A stretch of DNA of 64,000 bases from Antilocapra americana (taxonomy: Eukaryota > Chordata > Mammalia > Artiodactyla > Antilocapridae): positions 450,577-514,576 of the forward strand of contig ML662476.1 in assembly GCA_007570785.1 (NCBI GenBank), written 5' to 3'. A program made the position numbers and the translations under genes. The notes beneath the pieces are model-generated. The model had not been told where the DNA came from, did not search any database, and saw nothing but the letters and a program-made list of their open reading frames with translations. Below are positions 1 through 11,518 of this stretch, in pieces (the stretch's first letter is position 1; each line of letters begins with the position of its first letter).

Positions 1-5
1 GTTAC

Positions 6-126
6 CTCTCAGGTCTTTCTTGAGTTTTCTGAGGTCTTTTTGAAAATCTTCAAACTTCATCTGCGAGGCCTGAAAGAGGTCCTGGGGTTCAGGCAGTGGA
101 AACACACACTGTTCTTTCCCAGTGTC
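6..126 (-). CDS. FMN2: Formin-2 (FMN2) FH2-domain exon
   Basis: Read on the minus strand, this 121-bp exon gives 40 codons plus one base, including [18 protein letters not shown] and [10 protein letters not shown]. That is the distal part of the formin homology 2 domain, the dimeric ring that nucleates and processively elongates actin filaments. The acceptor ends ...gctgaccag and the donor is GTAAC at the first bases of the window. The exon opens in phase 0 and ends in phase 1 (G|). From memory, human FMN2 has an almost identical stretch, whereas FMN1 differs clearly after LPEPQDLF. Exon 262-321 lies upstream, 135 bp away. FMN2 acts in oocyte spindle positioning and neuronal actin. The exon is too short to appear as a long open frame. 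The formin call is very sure; FMN2 over its paralogue is likely. Confidence 0.9.
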
Positions 127-261
127 CTGGTCAGCACGAAGCACAGAACATTTAAATAAGGGAGGACAGAACAGCAGCAGCAATGACAAACAACATCAAA
201 CACGACCACATCACTCAACAACAAGGAATAACAAACTGTGACTCTGTGAACATTATCTCAC
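127..261 (-). other. Short FMN2 intron
   Basis: This is the 135-bp interval between the two formin exons, bounded on the minus strand by GTGAGA and a CAG acceptor. It holds no repeat that I recognise apart from a short CTG/CAG-like run near 173-183. Confidence 0.8.
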
Positions 262-321
262 CTCATCAAAATTGCGAAGATAATATGACACGATATACGA
301 CAACAGGCTTCTGCTATTGTC
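262..321 (-). CDS. FMN2: Formin-2 (FMN2) FH2-domain exon, preceding the one at 6-126
   Basis: This 60-bp, 20-codon, phase 0-0 exon encodes DNSRSLLSYIVSYYLRNFDE, which in formins directly precedes the DxGKEQ...LPEPQDLF segment found in the next exon at 6-126. The acceptor is strong (pyrimidine-rich tctctctgcctag) and the donor is GTGAGA. The two exons join without a frame change, and neither contains a stop. This part of FH2 belongs to the helical bundle before the post/coiled-coil region. The 135-bp intron between the two (127-261) is unusually short for this gene. The next upstream FMN2 exons (GNYMNGG...LPKLKDVKSS region) were looked for on this strand up to the first gap and not seen, so a long intron probably follows at higher coordinates. 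Confidence 0.9.
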
Positions 322-1150
322 CTAGGCAGAGAGACCAAAGTGAGTAGAAATACATTTTTAAAAATGACTAAATATACAGCATTAAATAAAACTCATCCTA
401 GTAAACCCACACATGTAGATGAGAATATTTAGGATGAAAGGAGAAGTTCTCTGTTTGATGTTACTTTAGTTTAATGGCCCAGACGGTCTTGTTCTCCCCT
501 GCCCGGTTCCCACCTGAGCCCCAAGTGGAAGCACAACTGTTTTGAGGGTTGTGTCAGTTGTACACACCTTCCTGCTTTCACCTTCCTCAACCAGAAAATT
601 AATTCATTAATTTCATTTCTTATTATTAACAGGCATAACTACTATCTTAACAGAAATGACTAAATAGCACCAGCATTTCTGTATGGCTGAGCCAACAGGG
701 ACCACTCCAAAAGGAAGCTTGACTGAGGTTTATTACTGAGTAGATTTAAGTTTTATCTCAAGTAAGCTGGAGCTTTAAAAATGCAAATTCATGTTATAAA
801 TGATGTCAGCAACTGAGATTCAAGAATTAGTATCTATGCAGCTATAAAAATGCAATGTATGTAGTTCTAAAGAAGAAAAACTGCTTCATATCTAACAGTC
901 TTCAAAGAAGAGCTTTCCACCTTCTTTTCTGGCACATTTAGAGGCATTAATACATGTTTTTTTTTTATTCTCAAAATAAGTACTAGATAATTGGAATGTG
1001 TGAAACCAAATACATATTTTTTAAAACTTACCCTATAATAGAATCTTTGTTTTCTGGAGTATTTAATCTAACAATGACTTTCTCCTTATTGATAAAAAGA
1101 GCAACATTCCTTTGTAAACTAGTCTGATGGGATATGATAATATATCTATC
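322..1150. other. Probable FMN2 intron, no recognisable element
   Basis: AT-rich single-copy sequence upstream of the formin exons (minus-strand sense). No exon, RNA gene or repeat could be identified. Confidence 0.5.
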
Positions 1151-1162
1151 AGACTCCCTGAT

Positions 1163-1377
1163 GGGCTTCCCTGGTGGCTCAGATGGTAAAGAACCTGCCT
1201 GCCAATGCAGGAGACAGACATGAGGTCAATCCCTGGGTCAGGAAGATCCCCTGGAGAAGGGAATGGCAACCCACTCCAGTGTTCTTGCCCAGAAAACCGC
1301 ATGGATAGAGGAGCCTGGTGGGCTACAGTCCATGGGGTCACAAAGAGTTGGACACGACTGAGCGACTAACACAACAC
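1163..1377 (+). repeat. Bov-tA SINE with target-site duplication
   Basis: A full tRNA-derived Bov-tA element, from gggcttccctggtggctcag through the GGAGAAGGGAATGGCAACCC core to the gacacgactgagcgactaac end. The 11-bp direct repeat agactccctga flanks it at 1151-1161 and 1378-1388, which marks the insertion exactly. Confidence 0.93.
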
Positions 1378-1397
1378 AGACTCCCTGAACATATTAT

Positions 1398-1596
1398 GGG
1401 CTTCACTCGTGGCTCAGCAGTAGAGAATCCACCTGCCGCAGGAGACATAGGTTCAATCACTGGGTCGGGAAGATCCTCTGGAGAAGGAAATGGCAGCCCA
1501 CTCCAGGATTCTTGCCTGGAAAATCCCATGGACAGAGGAGCCTGGTAGGCTACTGTTCATGGGGTTACAAAGAGCTGGACATGACTTAACTTAACC
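1398..1596 (+). repeat. Bov-tA SINE (diverged)
   Basis: A second tandem Bov-tA copy in the same orientation, starting at gggcttcactcgtggctcag, with more substitutions than its neighbour. The younger copy at 1163-1377 inserted just beside it. Confidence 0.88.
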
Positions 1597-1754
1597 TGAG
1601 GAAATAAAGCCAAGTTAAGAGGAAAAAGACGATGCACATAAACAGGTTCATCCTCACATCATTCATGACACTGATGCACAGAAGACACTTCATTTTCCCA
1701 ATGGAAAGAGCCCCCGTGGCCTGCATGCTGCCCATGGGGCCAACGGTGTGCTTA

Positions 1755-1886
<132 letters not shown>

Positions 1887-2020
1887 CTACATATTTTCAT
1901 ATTTCTTAGCGTCTGTTTGAGGTAAAGCTTGAATTAATTCATGAGGTATTTTAAAGTGTATATGTGTAATGCAAACCAGATCATCTCCAAATCTTGCAAA
2001 TATTATTGTCTATCAAATGT

Positions 2021-2206
2021 GAAAGTCTCTCAGTCATGTCTGACTCTTTGTGACCCCATGGCCTATACAGTCCTTGGAATTCTCCAGGCCAGAACACTGG
2101 AGTGGGTAGCCTTTCCCTTCTCCAGGGGATCTTTCTGACCCAGGAATTGAACCAAGGTCTCCTGCATTGTAGGCAGATTCTTTACCAACTGAACTACCAG
2201 GGAAAC
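2021..2206 (-). repeat. Bov-tA SINE
   Basis: Reverse complement of the Bov-tA consensus: the cagtcatgtctgactctttg end first, then the accagggaa terminus. Confidence 0.9.
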
Positions 2207-3146
2207 AATTATTGGCTATTGGTGATGTGCAAAATATTTATTCCAGCATGGTTTAAATCAATATGATTTCCCTCTGTTTTTTAGCTGCTTATAATACCCT
2301 CTGGAGGGACTTCTGCTAGGATTCTGAGCTTCCACTGTAGCGGGGTATTGGTTCAATTCCTGCTCAGGGAACTCAGATCCCACCTGCCAAATAAACTGTA
2401 ATACTCTCTGGAATGCAATAATTTTACCTAAAAATGGTATTTCTTATTCAGAAGTTAGTCAAATTAAATTTGGAAGGAATTTGATCCTAAAGCTGTTATA
2501 AGATTTTTTAAAGAAAAAGTGCCTATTACCTGTTGCAATCATTGTCTATGCCTATCTGCTGTGGGAGAAAGAAGAGTACAGTTGAATGATTAAGTCATCT
2601 AGCAAAAATAAAAGATTTTGATTCTCCTGAATTTTCTTTTTGATACAAAAATAACTCTAGGCTTCTTTTCTTCCAAGTGTCTTCTTTTACCCTTGAAATT
2701 TTCAAGCTAAAAATTTGTAATTCTAAATTTGTTTCTTTATGGGAGAGGATTTTCTACATTTTAACATATGGTAGAGAATTTTACAGGCTGACCAAAACAC
2801 AAACTTATGCTTTATGGAGAATCTGGATGATTTTTATTTTTTATTTTAATCTCTCTATCATTCATAAAGATGTTTCAAAACAGCCTAAATACTTCATTTT
2901 CTAAGTATATGAAGAAATTTGAGTAGATCACCCTATCTTGGGTTTGAGTCTAGTACTCAGAAGGTAAAATCCCTTCAAGATTATTTGTTGTTGACATGGA
3001 AAAGCAGCCCAGCCAAAAGCTGCTGTACATGACAGAACTTGATCAACTTTTAAGTGAAGGGATGGTTCTGTTTTGAACTCACTGATTATTATGAAAGGCA
3101 GATATTTCTGTTGATTCAATTAATTAGCAAAGACTAGTTCCTCCAA
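2207..3146. other. AT-rich spacer with a weak CHR-like SINE relic
   Basis: About 2298-2405 resembles a decayed CHR-type tRNA SINE (ggttcaattcctgctcagggaactcagatcc). The rest is AT-rich with no gene or RNA that I can support. Confidence 0.4.
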
Positions 3147-3410
3147 GGGAGAAGACAATGGCCCCCCACTCCAGTACTCTTGCCTGGAAAATCCCAAGGA
3201 TGGAGGAGCCTGGTAGGCTGCAGTCCATGGGATCAGACATGACTGAGCGACTTCACTTCCACTTTTCACTTTCATGCATTGGGGAAGGAAATGGCAACCC
3301 ACTCCAGTGTTCTTGCCTGGAGAATCCCGGGGACGGGGGAGCCTGGTTGGCTGCCGTCTGTGGGGTCGCACAGAGTCAGACACGACTGAAGTGACTTAGC
3401 AGCAGCAGCA
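3147..3410 (+). repeat. BovA2 dimeric SINE
   Basis: Two Bov-A monomers in tandem (gagaaggcaatggc... and gaaggaaatggcaaccc...) ending in the typical AGC-trinucleotide tail at 3400-3410. Confidence 0.92.
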
Positions 3411-4680
3411 TACATATAAATTATTTAAACTCACTCTTTTCTTTCTAATCTCCTGTCTCCTAGTTCAGTCTCTTTTCTCTTCTTTACACAGTGGGAACAG
3501 TAGCCACCAGGAGTGGAAACAGTGGGTGTCTGATTTTGGAGAAGCAGAGGTCACAGTATACGGTGGCGGCAGTCAGGAATGCAGTCCTGTGCTGATTCGG
3601 GCTGGGGGGAGCCTGCACTGGCCTAGGGGGCAGTGTCCTGTCTGCCCCCATGCTACTCTGCCAGCACCAGCAGGACTGTCCTCTCCCCTCTCTCCGCTCC
3701 CCTCCCAGCTCCTCCTCCTGTCCTTCCTGAGCTTCAGACTTCCTTCTCCCTCTCTCACAGGCCTCTCTCTCCTTCTCCAGCTCAGAATCTCAGAGGCAAA
3801 CTGACTTCCCTCACTGAGTGCTTGGTGTTTGAATGCCCGTCATCTGGCTCTTGTTCTTCCACTAAGCTCAAAAATGATCTTCCTGGAGCCAAGAGTCCAC
3901 CTAGAGGAGAACAAGAACTCCTGTTTGTTGAGCCCCTAGTAACAGGCAGGCACCGCAGGCTGTCCTGCATGTACAGCGCCATGGAGCCCTGACAGTATGG
4001 AGAAAATGCTGATCTCGGGCCCCGTCCAGTGGGCACAGGCGCTGAGGTCCAGGCCCTCACCCATCACCTGCTGACACCAAGGGCCAGCATCAGTGTCCCT
4101 CCACAGGAGCTCTACTGAGCCCCAGGCTGACTAATGAAGGGGTCTGGGGCCTTCGATATGGACAAGTATAGGAGATCTAGGGAAAATGCAGGGAAGGTGA
4201 CCAGACGGGAACTTCACAACCCGAGGAATCATGTCAGCTTCTGGGTTTTCTTTCCTTCTTCATCCCTGACAGAGTGCTAGAGAGGCCTGGACCCAGGACC
4301 AGCTCTACACAAAGGACTGGGGAAAGGATGTCTGGCAGAAAAAAAACCTCATTTTTAATACTTGTCGACCAACCAAAGCAAAAACAAAAACTGATCGCTC
4401 TTGGAATCAGTGTGGCCGAGTGGAGAACCGAAATTTCCCCCTGACCTGCAGGGGTGCGGTAAAGCTGGTTGGCAGGAGGCACTGCTACGCAACAACCGAC
4501 CTCCTCCCTGGTGTCTGAGGTGGGGGCAGATGGCACTCCCACCCCCACCAGCAGCAACAGGCAGAATGAGATGGCTCAGGGGGGTGACAGTGAGCCTACA
4601 ATCTAACAAGAAAAAGGGCAAAAGACAGAGACTTCACTGAGAGAACACACAGAAGGTAAACACATGCTAAGACGGTCATC
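3411..4680. other. Single-copy sequence, no supported gene
   Basis: Moderately GC-rich sequence, with open frames on both strands that show no family resemblance or consistent splice signals. Nothing identifiable. Confidence 0.4.
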
Positions 4681-5030
4681 TTTTTCCAGTGGTCATGTAT
4701 GGATATGAGAGTTGAACTATAAAGAAAGCTGATGCTTTTGAACTGTGGTGTTGAAGACTCTTGAGAGTCCCTTGGACTGCAAGGAGATCCAACCAGTCCA
4801 TCCTAAAGATCAGTCCTGGGTATTCATTGGAAGAACTGATGTTGAAGCTGAAACTCCAATACTTTGGCCACCTGATGAGAAGAGCTGACTCATTGGAAAA
4901 GACCCTGATGCTGGGAAGGATTGGGGGCAGAAGGAGATGACAGAGGATGAGATGGCTGGATGGCATCACCAACTCAATGGACATGGGTTTGGGTGGACTC
5001 CGGGAGTTGGTGATGGACAGGGAGGCCTGC
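4681..5030 (+). repeat. BovB LINE, 3-prime ORF fragment
   Basis: Plus-strand BovB sequence from the region encoding MYGYES..., through the ctcttgagagtcccttggactgc segment, to ggagttggtgatggacagg. It is truncated before the usual end of the element. Confidence 0.88.
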
Positions 5031-5139
5031 GAGACTCACGAGAGCCTGAGCCAGACCCTGCTCTGAGTGCCCAGGAGCCTCCGGCGGGGGCATGGGCCAC
5101 AGTGGCCTGCTGCGGGGTCCAGGCACTGAACACAGCAGT

Positions 5140-5585
5140 GTGTGCACAAGTGCCTTTGAAGGCCGCCTTTACCACAGTTGCCCCTACCACGGCTCGCCTC
5201 AGGCCAAACAACAGGGAGAGAACGCAGCCCCGCCCAGCCACAGAGAGCTGGATTAAAGATTTACTGAGCACGGCGCCGCCCATCAGAATAAGACCGAGGT
5301 TCCCCCACAGTCAGTCTCTCCCATCAGGACGCTTCCATAAGCCTCTTATCCTTCTCCACCAGGGGGCAGACAGAATGAAAACCACCATCACAGAGAAGCA
5401 ACCAAACTGACTGCATGGATCACAGCCTCGTCTAACTCAATGAAGCTATGAGCCATGCCGTGTGGGGCCACCCAAGATGGACGGGTCATGGTGGAGAGTT
5501 CGGTCAAAATGTGGTCCACCGGAGAAGGGGATGGCAAACCACTTCAGGATTCTTACCTTGAGAACCTCATGAACAGAATGAGAAA
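5140..5585 (+). repeat. BovB LINE, 5-prime region fragment
   Basis: Contains the BovB segment with ggattaaagatttactgagc, ccataagcctcttatccttctcc and GGRVMVE-type coding sequence (CGATQDGRVMVES). It lies in the same orientation as the 3-prime BovB piece at 4681-5030 but in the wrong order for a single intact copy. Confidence 0.78.
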
Positions 5586-5712
5586 ACTTATATCAGCACA
5601 AAAATATATATATATATATATATATACCTATGGCCGATTCATATTGAGGTTTGAGAAAAAACAGCAAAATTCTGAAAAGCAATTATTCTTCATTAAAAAA
5701 AAACCAACTTAA
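5586..5712 (+). repeat. L1 3-prime end with (TA)n microsatellite
   Basis: A short artiodactyl L1 3-prime terminus (acctatggccgattcatattgaggtttg, then an A-rich tail). It is preceded by an uninterrupted TA run at about 5605-5627. Confidence 0.75.
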
Positions 5713-6000
5713 TGTAAATAGTCACAGGCCAAACTGTGGTAGGGGTAATTGTGGTAATGGCGACCTCCTTCAAAGGGACTTGTGCACGTGCTGTAGTATT
5801 CAGGGCCTCTGACCCCATAGCAGGCCACTGCTGACCCACGCCTCTGCTAGAGACTCCTTGACACTCACAGGCAAGTCTGGCTCAGTCTCTTGGGGGACAC
5901 TGCCCCCATATCCTGGCCCCCGGTGCTCACAAGGTTTTGTTTGTGCCCTCTAAGAGTCTGTTGGAGGAAGTCCTGTGGAAGTTCCATAATCAAATTACAG
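5713..6000. other. Spacer, nothing recognised
   Basis: Mixed-composition single-copy sequence with no supported feature. Confidence 0.3.
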
Positions 6001-6765
6001 AACTGGGCTGTAAAGAGCCCAAACCTGAAAGCAACCCAAATGTCCCTCAATGTATAAAACAAATGTTAGAGCATTCACACCATGGCATATTATTCAGCAG
6101 TGGAAAGAAATGAGCTTTAGATACACTCAACACTTGGCTGGATTGCAACAGAATTAATACTGAGTGAAAATAAGCCAGTATCAAAAGGCTATGGGATACA
6201 TACTATATGATTCCATTTGTATAACACTTTCAAAATGACTAAAGAGATGGAGAACAGAATAGTAACTATCAGGGATTAGTAGTGGGGAAAGGGATCTTTG
6301 CAGAGGTAGAACAATTGTGTATCTTTTTTTTCGGTTGGCTTCATGACTTGCACCATCTGTCCCTATTGGGGATTGAACCTGGGCCCCGGGAAGTGAAAGC
6401 TCTGCATCCTAACCACTGGACCACCAGAGAATTTCCAACAGTTCTGTCTACTGCTTGCAGTGACGGTTACACAAATCAGCAAGTGTGATAAAACTGCATA
6501 GAACTACACACGTAAACACGCATGCACATACACTCATTCACACACACACACAAGAGCTTGTGAAACCAGCAAAGCTGAAAAAAGGTCTGTACAAAATACC
6601 AATGTCAGTTCCCAGGTTTTGACATTGTACTATACTTCTGTAAGACGTTACCACCAGGGAAAACTGGGGAAAGGCTACACAGGATCTTTGTGTACTATAT
6701 ATGCTGTTTCTTGTGAATCTGTAATTATTTCAAAATAAAAACTTGAAAAAAGAAAAAAAAATCAC
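6001..6765 (+). repeat. L1 3-prime portion with an inserted SINE
   Basis: Typical mammalian L1 ORF2-end sequence (acccaaatgtccctcaatg, ccatggcatattattcagcag) continues into a 3-prime UTR and an A-rich tail at about 6735-6762. It is interrupted by a CHR-type SINE at 6318-6440 and a short CA repeat near 6541. Confidence 0.8.
6318..6440 (-). repeat. CHR-type tRNA SINE inserted in L1
   Basis: Reverse complement of a CHR element: a gattgaacctgggcc box-B-like core, then cctaaccactggaccaccag. Confidence 0.75.
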
Positions 6766-7044
6766 CGAGGCCCATTGGTCATCTGTTCCTTAATTTCCCC
6801 AAATATGTACCTCCTTTGAATGCCCAACACTGGCATAGGGCCATCTGGTCCAGACACCCAGGAAAGAAGCTGACGTCAGTCTCTCCCCTCCAGTACCACT
6901 TCCTAGCTCAGTCAGCCCTGATAAAAATCTCAGGAGCAGATTTCCCCCTCTCTTATCACTGCCACTCCAGAGCCATCTGACCACATCCACCCCTGTCAGT
7001 CTCAGCCTCACCCAAATCCAATTTTAACTCTCCTGTGGGTCAAC

Positions 7045-7392
7045 TTCACCAACGCAGAATTCCTCACCCCAAATATTGCAATGTTTTCCACATCTGTGCC
7101 TTTCAGCAAACTTTCTCCCACCTGCTGGGAAAGTCCTCATATTTTCTCTCAAGCTTTTAAGGACTTTTACAAATGGCTTCAAATCTTGCCTCATGATGAA
7201 GATTACTCCAGGTCCCCCAAGGCCAAGTAACTGTCACCTCTTCAGCAACTACCCTGTTCTTCCCACAGAATTCCATCCGAGCACTTATCACCTTAACCTG
7301 TAATTATTTAGTTGTGTGTTTGAAACCCACCTCCTAATTTTGCACTCATCCATCTGGTGGATAGTTTCTCTCATCTTATTTGAATAAAAGGT
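7045..7392 (+). repeat. L2 LINE relic
   Basis: Old L2 3-prime end. The recognisable blocks are the ...CTTTTAAGGAC / cttcaaatcttgcctc region, gagcacttatcacc, tgtaattatttagttgtgtg, and the final ttgaataaaag. Confidence 0.6.
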
Positions 7393-7400
7393 ATGCATGC

Positions 7401-7690
7401 TGGACTTCCTGATGGTCTAGGGGCTAAGAATCCACCTGCCAATGCAGGAGACTGAGGTTGGACCCCTGCTCTGGGCAGACCCCATACACCACGGGGCAAC
7501 TAAACGCACGAGCCACAGTTACTGAAGCCCATGCACCCTGGAGCCTGGACCCCGTGACAAGAGAAGCTACTGCAATGGGGCCCGAGCACTGAAATTAGAG
7601 AGTAGCCCCTGCCTGCTGCAGCTAGAAAGAGCCCACACAAAGCAATGGAGACTCAGCACAGCCAAACGTAAAAAATAATAAAAATTTAAA
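7401..7690 (+). repeat. CHR-2 type SINE, near full length
   Basis: A tRNA-Glu-like head (ggacttcctgatggtctagg) is followed by the CHR-2 body (ggggcaactaaacgcacgag, ctggagcctggaccccgtga, gcctgctgcagctagaaag) and an A-rich tail at 7665-7690. Confidence 0.85.
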
Positions 7691-8261
7691 ACCATGCATG
7701 TTAAGTACATTATGAATGGAACGGCATTTTCTGTGTTGGATTGAGGTCTTCTCAGCAACTTCAAGGTAAAATCCTTCTATATTATTAAATGACTACTTAA
7801 ATAGACCTTTTATACATCATATATTCCAGAGTTATGAGTGGTCTCTGTACTACTTTTTGGCCTGTATTTCCTCTAATCTTGAAAGCTAGCTTTTCAAGAG
7901 GTGTATTCTTCATAGCCCACAGACTAAGATACCACAGATCCTTCCTCCCCAGGTAAAGCGAACAACTGGAATGTTGTTAAATGCCACGGGCTGAGGGGAA
8001 TTTGCAGAATGGTAGTCATGTACACACAGCAGTGGGGACACAGACAGCAGCTGTGGTGGACGTATACACAGAGCAATAGTGACAGACCCATGGTGATGTG
8101 GACACCGACACGCAGCAATCTCAAACTGAATGGCTATTCAGGGCCCCTGAAAACATCACAATCACATATTGGCAAATCATTGCATACTGGTGAGTAAACA
8201 AAAGTTCAGAACCAAATACAGATCTAGAATCATTCAATTTCCTAAATAAGTTATTGATTGA
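7691..8261. other. Spacer, nothing recognised
   Basis: AT-rich sequence. 8005-8110 has loosely repetitive cacag/gtggacac wording but no clean tandem period. Confidence 0.3.
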
Positions 8262-8715
8262 AAAAAAAGCACAACGTAAAAGTTGAGAATTATGTTTTAT
8301 TCGGGGACCTTACTGAGAAGTATAGCCTAGGAGACAGTCTCTCAGAGAGGCATGAGGGAGACAGCTCAAAGAGGTAAGCAAGGAGCCAGGATGTATAGAA
8401 GCTTTTGCTGAGAAAACAAAACAAAAAACATGTACTCAAAGGTCAAGAGTACTGCTAACCAGAAATAAGCCGACATCTCAAGCTAATGACTATAGTTGCC
8501 TTTCTGTGGATGGGCAGATACAAAAGTCTGGGCTCACTGAAATCATTCCTTTGATGTGCATGTTAAAGGGGTCCTGTCTGGGGCCGCATCCTGCTTCTCT
8601 CCACCCCAATCCCTTCAGGCACACCACTAGGGGCAGCTGAAGTGGCCACGGGCTTAATGGCAAGGAACATTCTTTGTTAACCAAAATGGCAGGCAACATT
8701 TTTTGTCTACCATTC
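8262..8715 (-). mobile_element. Probable solo LTR (endogenous retrovirus), minus strand
   Basis: On the minus strand the sequence runs into AATAAAACATAATTCTC near 8285-8300, an R/U5-like polyadenylation context that I associate with an abundant ruminant LTR. The body (gtctgggctcactgaaatc, tgaaatcattcctttgatgt) is also typical. No gag, pol or env sequence accompanies it. The boundaries are approximate. Confidence 0.6.
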
Positions 8716-9075
8716 AGTGAAGGAAAATACAGGAATTTTATATCCTTATAAAGACATTGACTATTCCTTTAATTGACTAATTGCCCAGCTAAATACTAGT
8801 TGTTGCAATCATGAGTGACAAGGAAGGGAGTGGTGGATGATGCATCCTTCAAGAAGAATGTTAAAACCATCAAATGCTGTTCCTGTCCATGAATAATTAC
8901 CTGTCAGGACTCCACTTTGGTAGTAGCTAAAGCCCTTATTAGCAGGTACCTGCAGCCATCAATACTTGACACCATTGAAATACCTCTGCCTTGTTCACAG
9001 GAAAAACCAGATGGTCTTCCACATGAACTATTACCTTCCTGTATCCTCAGCAGAATGGTGGGGGGGGGGAGGTGT
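8716..9075. other. Spacer ending in a poly-G tract
   Basis: Single-copy sequence with a G homopolymer at 9059-9069 immediately before the next SINE. Confidence 0.35.
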
Positions 9076-9272
9076 AGCCACTAAGCCATGTCTGACTCTT
9101 GCAACCCCACGAACTATGGCCCGCCAGGTTCCTCTGTCCATGGAATTTCTCAGGCAAGAATACTGAGTGGGTTGCCATTTCCTTCTCCAGGGGATATTCC
9201 TGATCCAAGATTTAACCCGAGTCTCCTGTATTGCAGGCAGATTCTTTACAATCTGAGCCACCAGGAAAGCTT
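9076..9272 (-). repeat. Bov-tA SINE
   Basis: Reverse-orientation Bov-tA (ctaagccatgtctgactcttg ... cagattctttacaatctgag). Confidence 0.9.
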
Positions 9273-9884
9273 TAAAGGGATTTAAAGAAGGCATAGTGAA
9301 CATTCGTGGCACAAGGTTGGAAGCATTCACCTCAGCAGCTAGCGCCACTCCCCTGATGTCTGCCTGCCACCATGGACAATGACTGGGAAAGGTTCAGCAC
9401 ACGTGTGTCAGGAGAGACTGTCTGCCCAGAAGCCAATACAGTTACTAAAGAGGGGAAGGACAAAAGCACTTCCTGTACTCTACCACCTGGTACTGTTCCC
9501 AAGGAGAGAATCTAGAGGTAGATCACAGAACAGAGTTTACATAAAACAGTCACCAGTAGAAACAGACGAGTATGCTAAGCAACTCAGCACTACATACGAG
9601 GATGTGCGATTTGTGTCCTTCCAGGGTGAGACTTCCAGATGGACGGGAAGAAATGCAAGAAAAGCAGCAGCAAACAAGTGCTCCTGCCATCAAATACAGC
9701 TTAGGTTTGAAACTAAAACATGAGGGGAAAGAACGGTAGAGGTCAAAGCCAGTGAGTGTGATGCCAATATAAAAGTCATTCCAAATTTTAAAAAATTTAT
9801 TAAGGATTCATTCTCCATGGACTTTTAAAAATTTATGATTATAGAGCTCCTTTTATTTATTCTCTTTTTTGAGAAAAGTAATTG
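9273..9884. other. Spacer with an unassigned 114-codon open frame
   Basis: 9379-9723 is open on the plus strand (from MTGKGSAHVCQE to a terminal FETKT). It resembles no family that I know, lacks a convincing start context, and is probably chance. Confidence 0.3.
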
Positions 9885-10276
9885 TAATTTCCCCAAATCT
9901 TCCTTTGTTAAGTCCAAACTCTGGGTCCCAAGCCCCTGAAGAGACCAAGTCCACACAGCAATGCAAAAGCATAAAGGGGTTTATTGCTAGCCGGGCTAGG
10001 GCGCAAGTCTCATCCAAGAAGTGGAATCTGACAAGAGCCCCGCGCTCCAGATCACAGTTGTTTTTATACAGGCAGTTCTTTGTTACAGCGCTGGCAGTCA
10101 ATGTTTGGTCAGTTTAAACTGCGCATCTTCCCTGGATGGTCCATCTCTTGGCGCGTGGGACTTTCCTGGCTTGTGGGGGTGTATAAGGTGAGGGTGGGGG
10201 AGGTCCCCGGAACTAGGGCCTGCTGTATCTCACAGCAGTCTGTCAGGGAAGCTGTTTTTGGTTACACACCACACCT
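9885..10276 (-). mobile_element. Solo LTR (endogenous retrovirus), minus strand
   Basis: On the minus strand, AATAAACCCCTTTATGC lies at about 9973-9989, a classic LTR polyadenylation signal at the R/U5 border. It is preceded by GC-rich U3-like sequence. TG...CA-type ends are plausible near 9906 and 10268. No internal retroviral genes are present, so it looks like a recombined solo LTR. Confidence 0.65.
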
Positions 10277-10284
10277 TTATTCTA

Positions 10285-10720
10285 ATTGAAGCATAGTTGA
10301 TTTATGATGTTTTGTTAGTTTCAGGTGTACAACAAAGTGATTTAGTTACACACGTGTATATATACCTATTCTTTTTCAGGTAATATAGGTTATTACAGAA
10401 TACTGAGAAGAGTTCCCTGTGCTATACAGTAGGTCCTTGAAGATTATCTATTTTATGTATAGTAGTGAAAAGAAAGTGAAGTTGCTCAGCTGTGTCTGAC
10501 TCTGCGACCCCATGGACTGTAACCTACCAGGTTCCTCTGTCCATGGGATTCTCCCATATATAGTAGTGTGTACATGTTAATCCCAAACTCCTAATTTGCC
10601 TCTCCCCTTTCCGCCTTTGATAACCATAAGTTTGTTTTCTAGGTCTGTAAGTCTATTTCTGTTTTGTAAATAAATTCATTTGTATCATTTTTTAGATTCC
10701 ACATATAAGAGAAGAATTTG
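10285..10720 (-). repeat. L1 3-prime end, interrupted by a SINE
   Basis: Reverse complement of the artiodactyl L1 3-prime UTR (attgaagcatagttgattta, gtttcaggtgtacaacaaag, cagtaggtccttgaagat). It is split by a Bov element at 10468-10558. Confidence 0.85.
10468..10558 (-). repeat. Truncated Bov-tA fragment with target-site duplication
   Basis: A 91-bp SINE piece (agttgctcagctgtgtctga ... ccatgggattctccc) inserted inside the L1 end. It is flanked by the 10-bp repeat tatagtagtg at 10458-10467 and 10559-10568. Confidence 0.88.
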
Positions 10721-11006
10721 AGGACAGCAGTATCAGCAGATCTTTTTCTTCTCTCGTTTGAGAAAACTTGGGTATTTTGTTCCAGGTGAGTACATATTAA
10801 AAGACAGCCCTGTGGTTTATAAACAGGTCTGTGGTTGGAGCAGAATTTCTCAGGGAGGTGTGAACACTGGAAAGGTGCAACACAGCCACCCTCCCTCCAT
10901 TCCGGCCTTTCAAGCAACGTCTTGGCTCCCAGCTCTAGACGGATGCCACACATCCCCACCACAACCCGACTGCCTTCACCGTCTGCTCCTGGTTTTAAGG
11001 AGATGG

Positions 11007-11291
11007 GACTGCTGCTGCTGCCGCTAAGTCGCTTCAGTTGTGTCCGATTCTGTGCGACCCCATAGACGGCAGCACACCAGGCTCCGCTGTCCCTGGGATT
11101 CTTCATGCAAGAACAGTGGAGTGAGTTGCCATTTCATTCTCCAATGCATGAAAGTGAAAAGTGAAGGTGAAGATGCTCAGTCAGGTCTGACTCTTAGCGA
11201 CCTCACAGACTACAGCCTATCAGGCCCCTCTGTCCATGGGATTTTCCAGGCAAAAGTACTGGAGTGGGGTGTCATTGCCTTCTCCGGCACT
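11007..11291 (-). repeat. BovA2 dimeric SINE
   Basis: Reverse complement of BovA2: a CTG-trinucleotide tail (ctgctgctgctgccgc), then two monomers separated by ccaatgcatgaaagtgaaaag. Confidence 0.9.
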
Positions 11292-11518
11292 ATGATATAT
11301 TTTGTGTTAAATTATTATCTCATTGAATGTTATCTCATTGGAATACTTTCATGATTATTAAAAATTTATGCATATTTTATCCCCCTAAGGTATATCCTCT
11401 TTGCTGGGGATGGAGGGCAGCAACAGGCATCCAGCATATTTCCTAGAAGCATTCTATAGACAAAGCATAAATTGGAAAAGAAAACGTCTAAGCATAATTA
11501 TTTTTCAAAGCATTAATA

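Noticed and set aside
1163..1250. tRNA gene suggested by the SINE head
   Set aside because: The tRNA-like box A/B sequence belongs to Bov-tA, which is a retroposon, not a functional tRNA gene.
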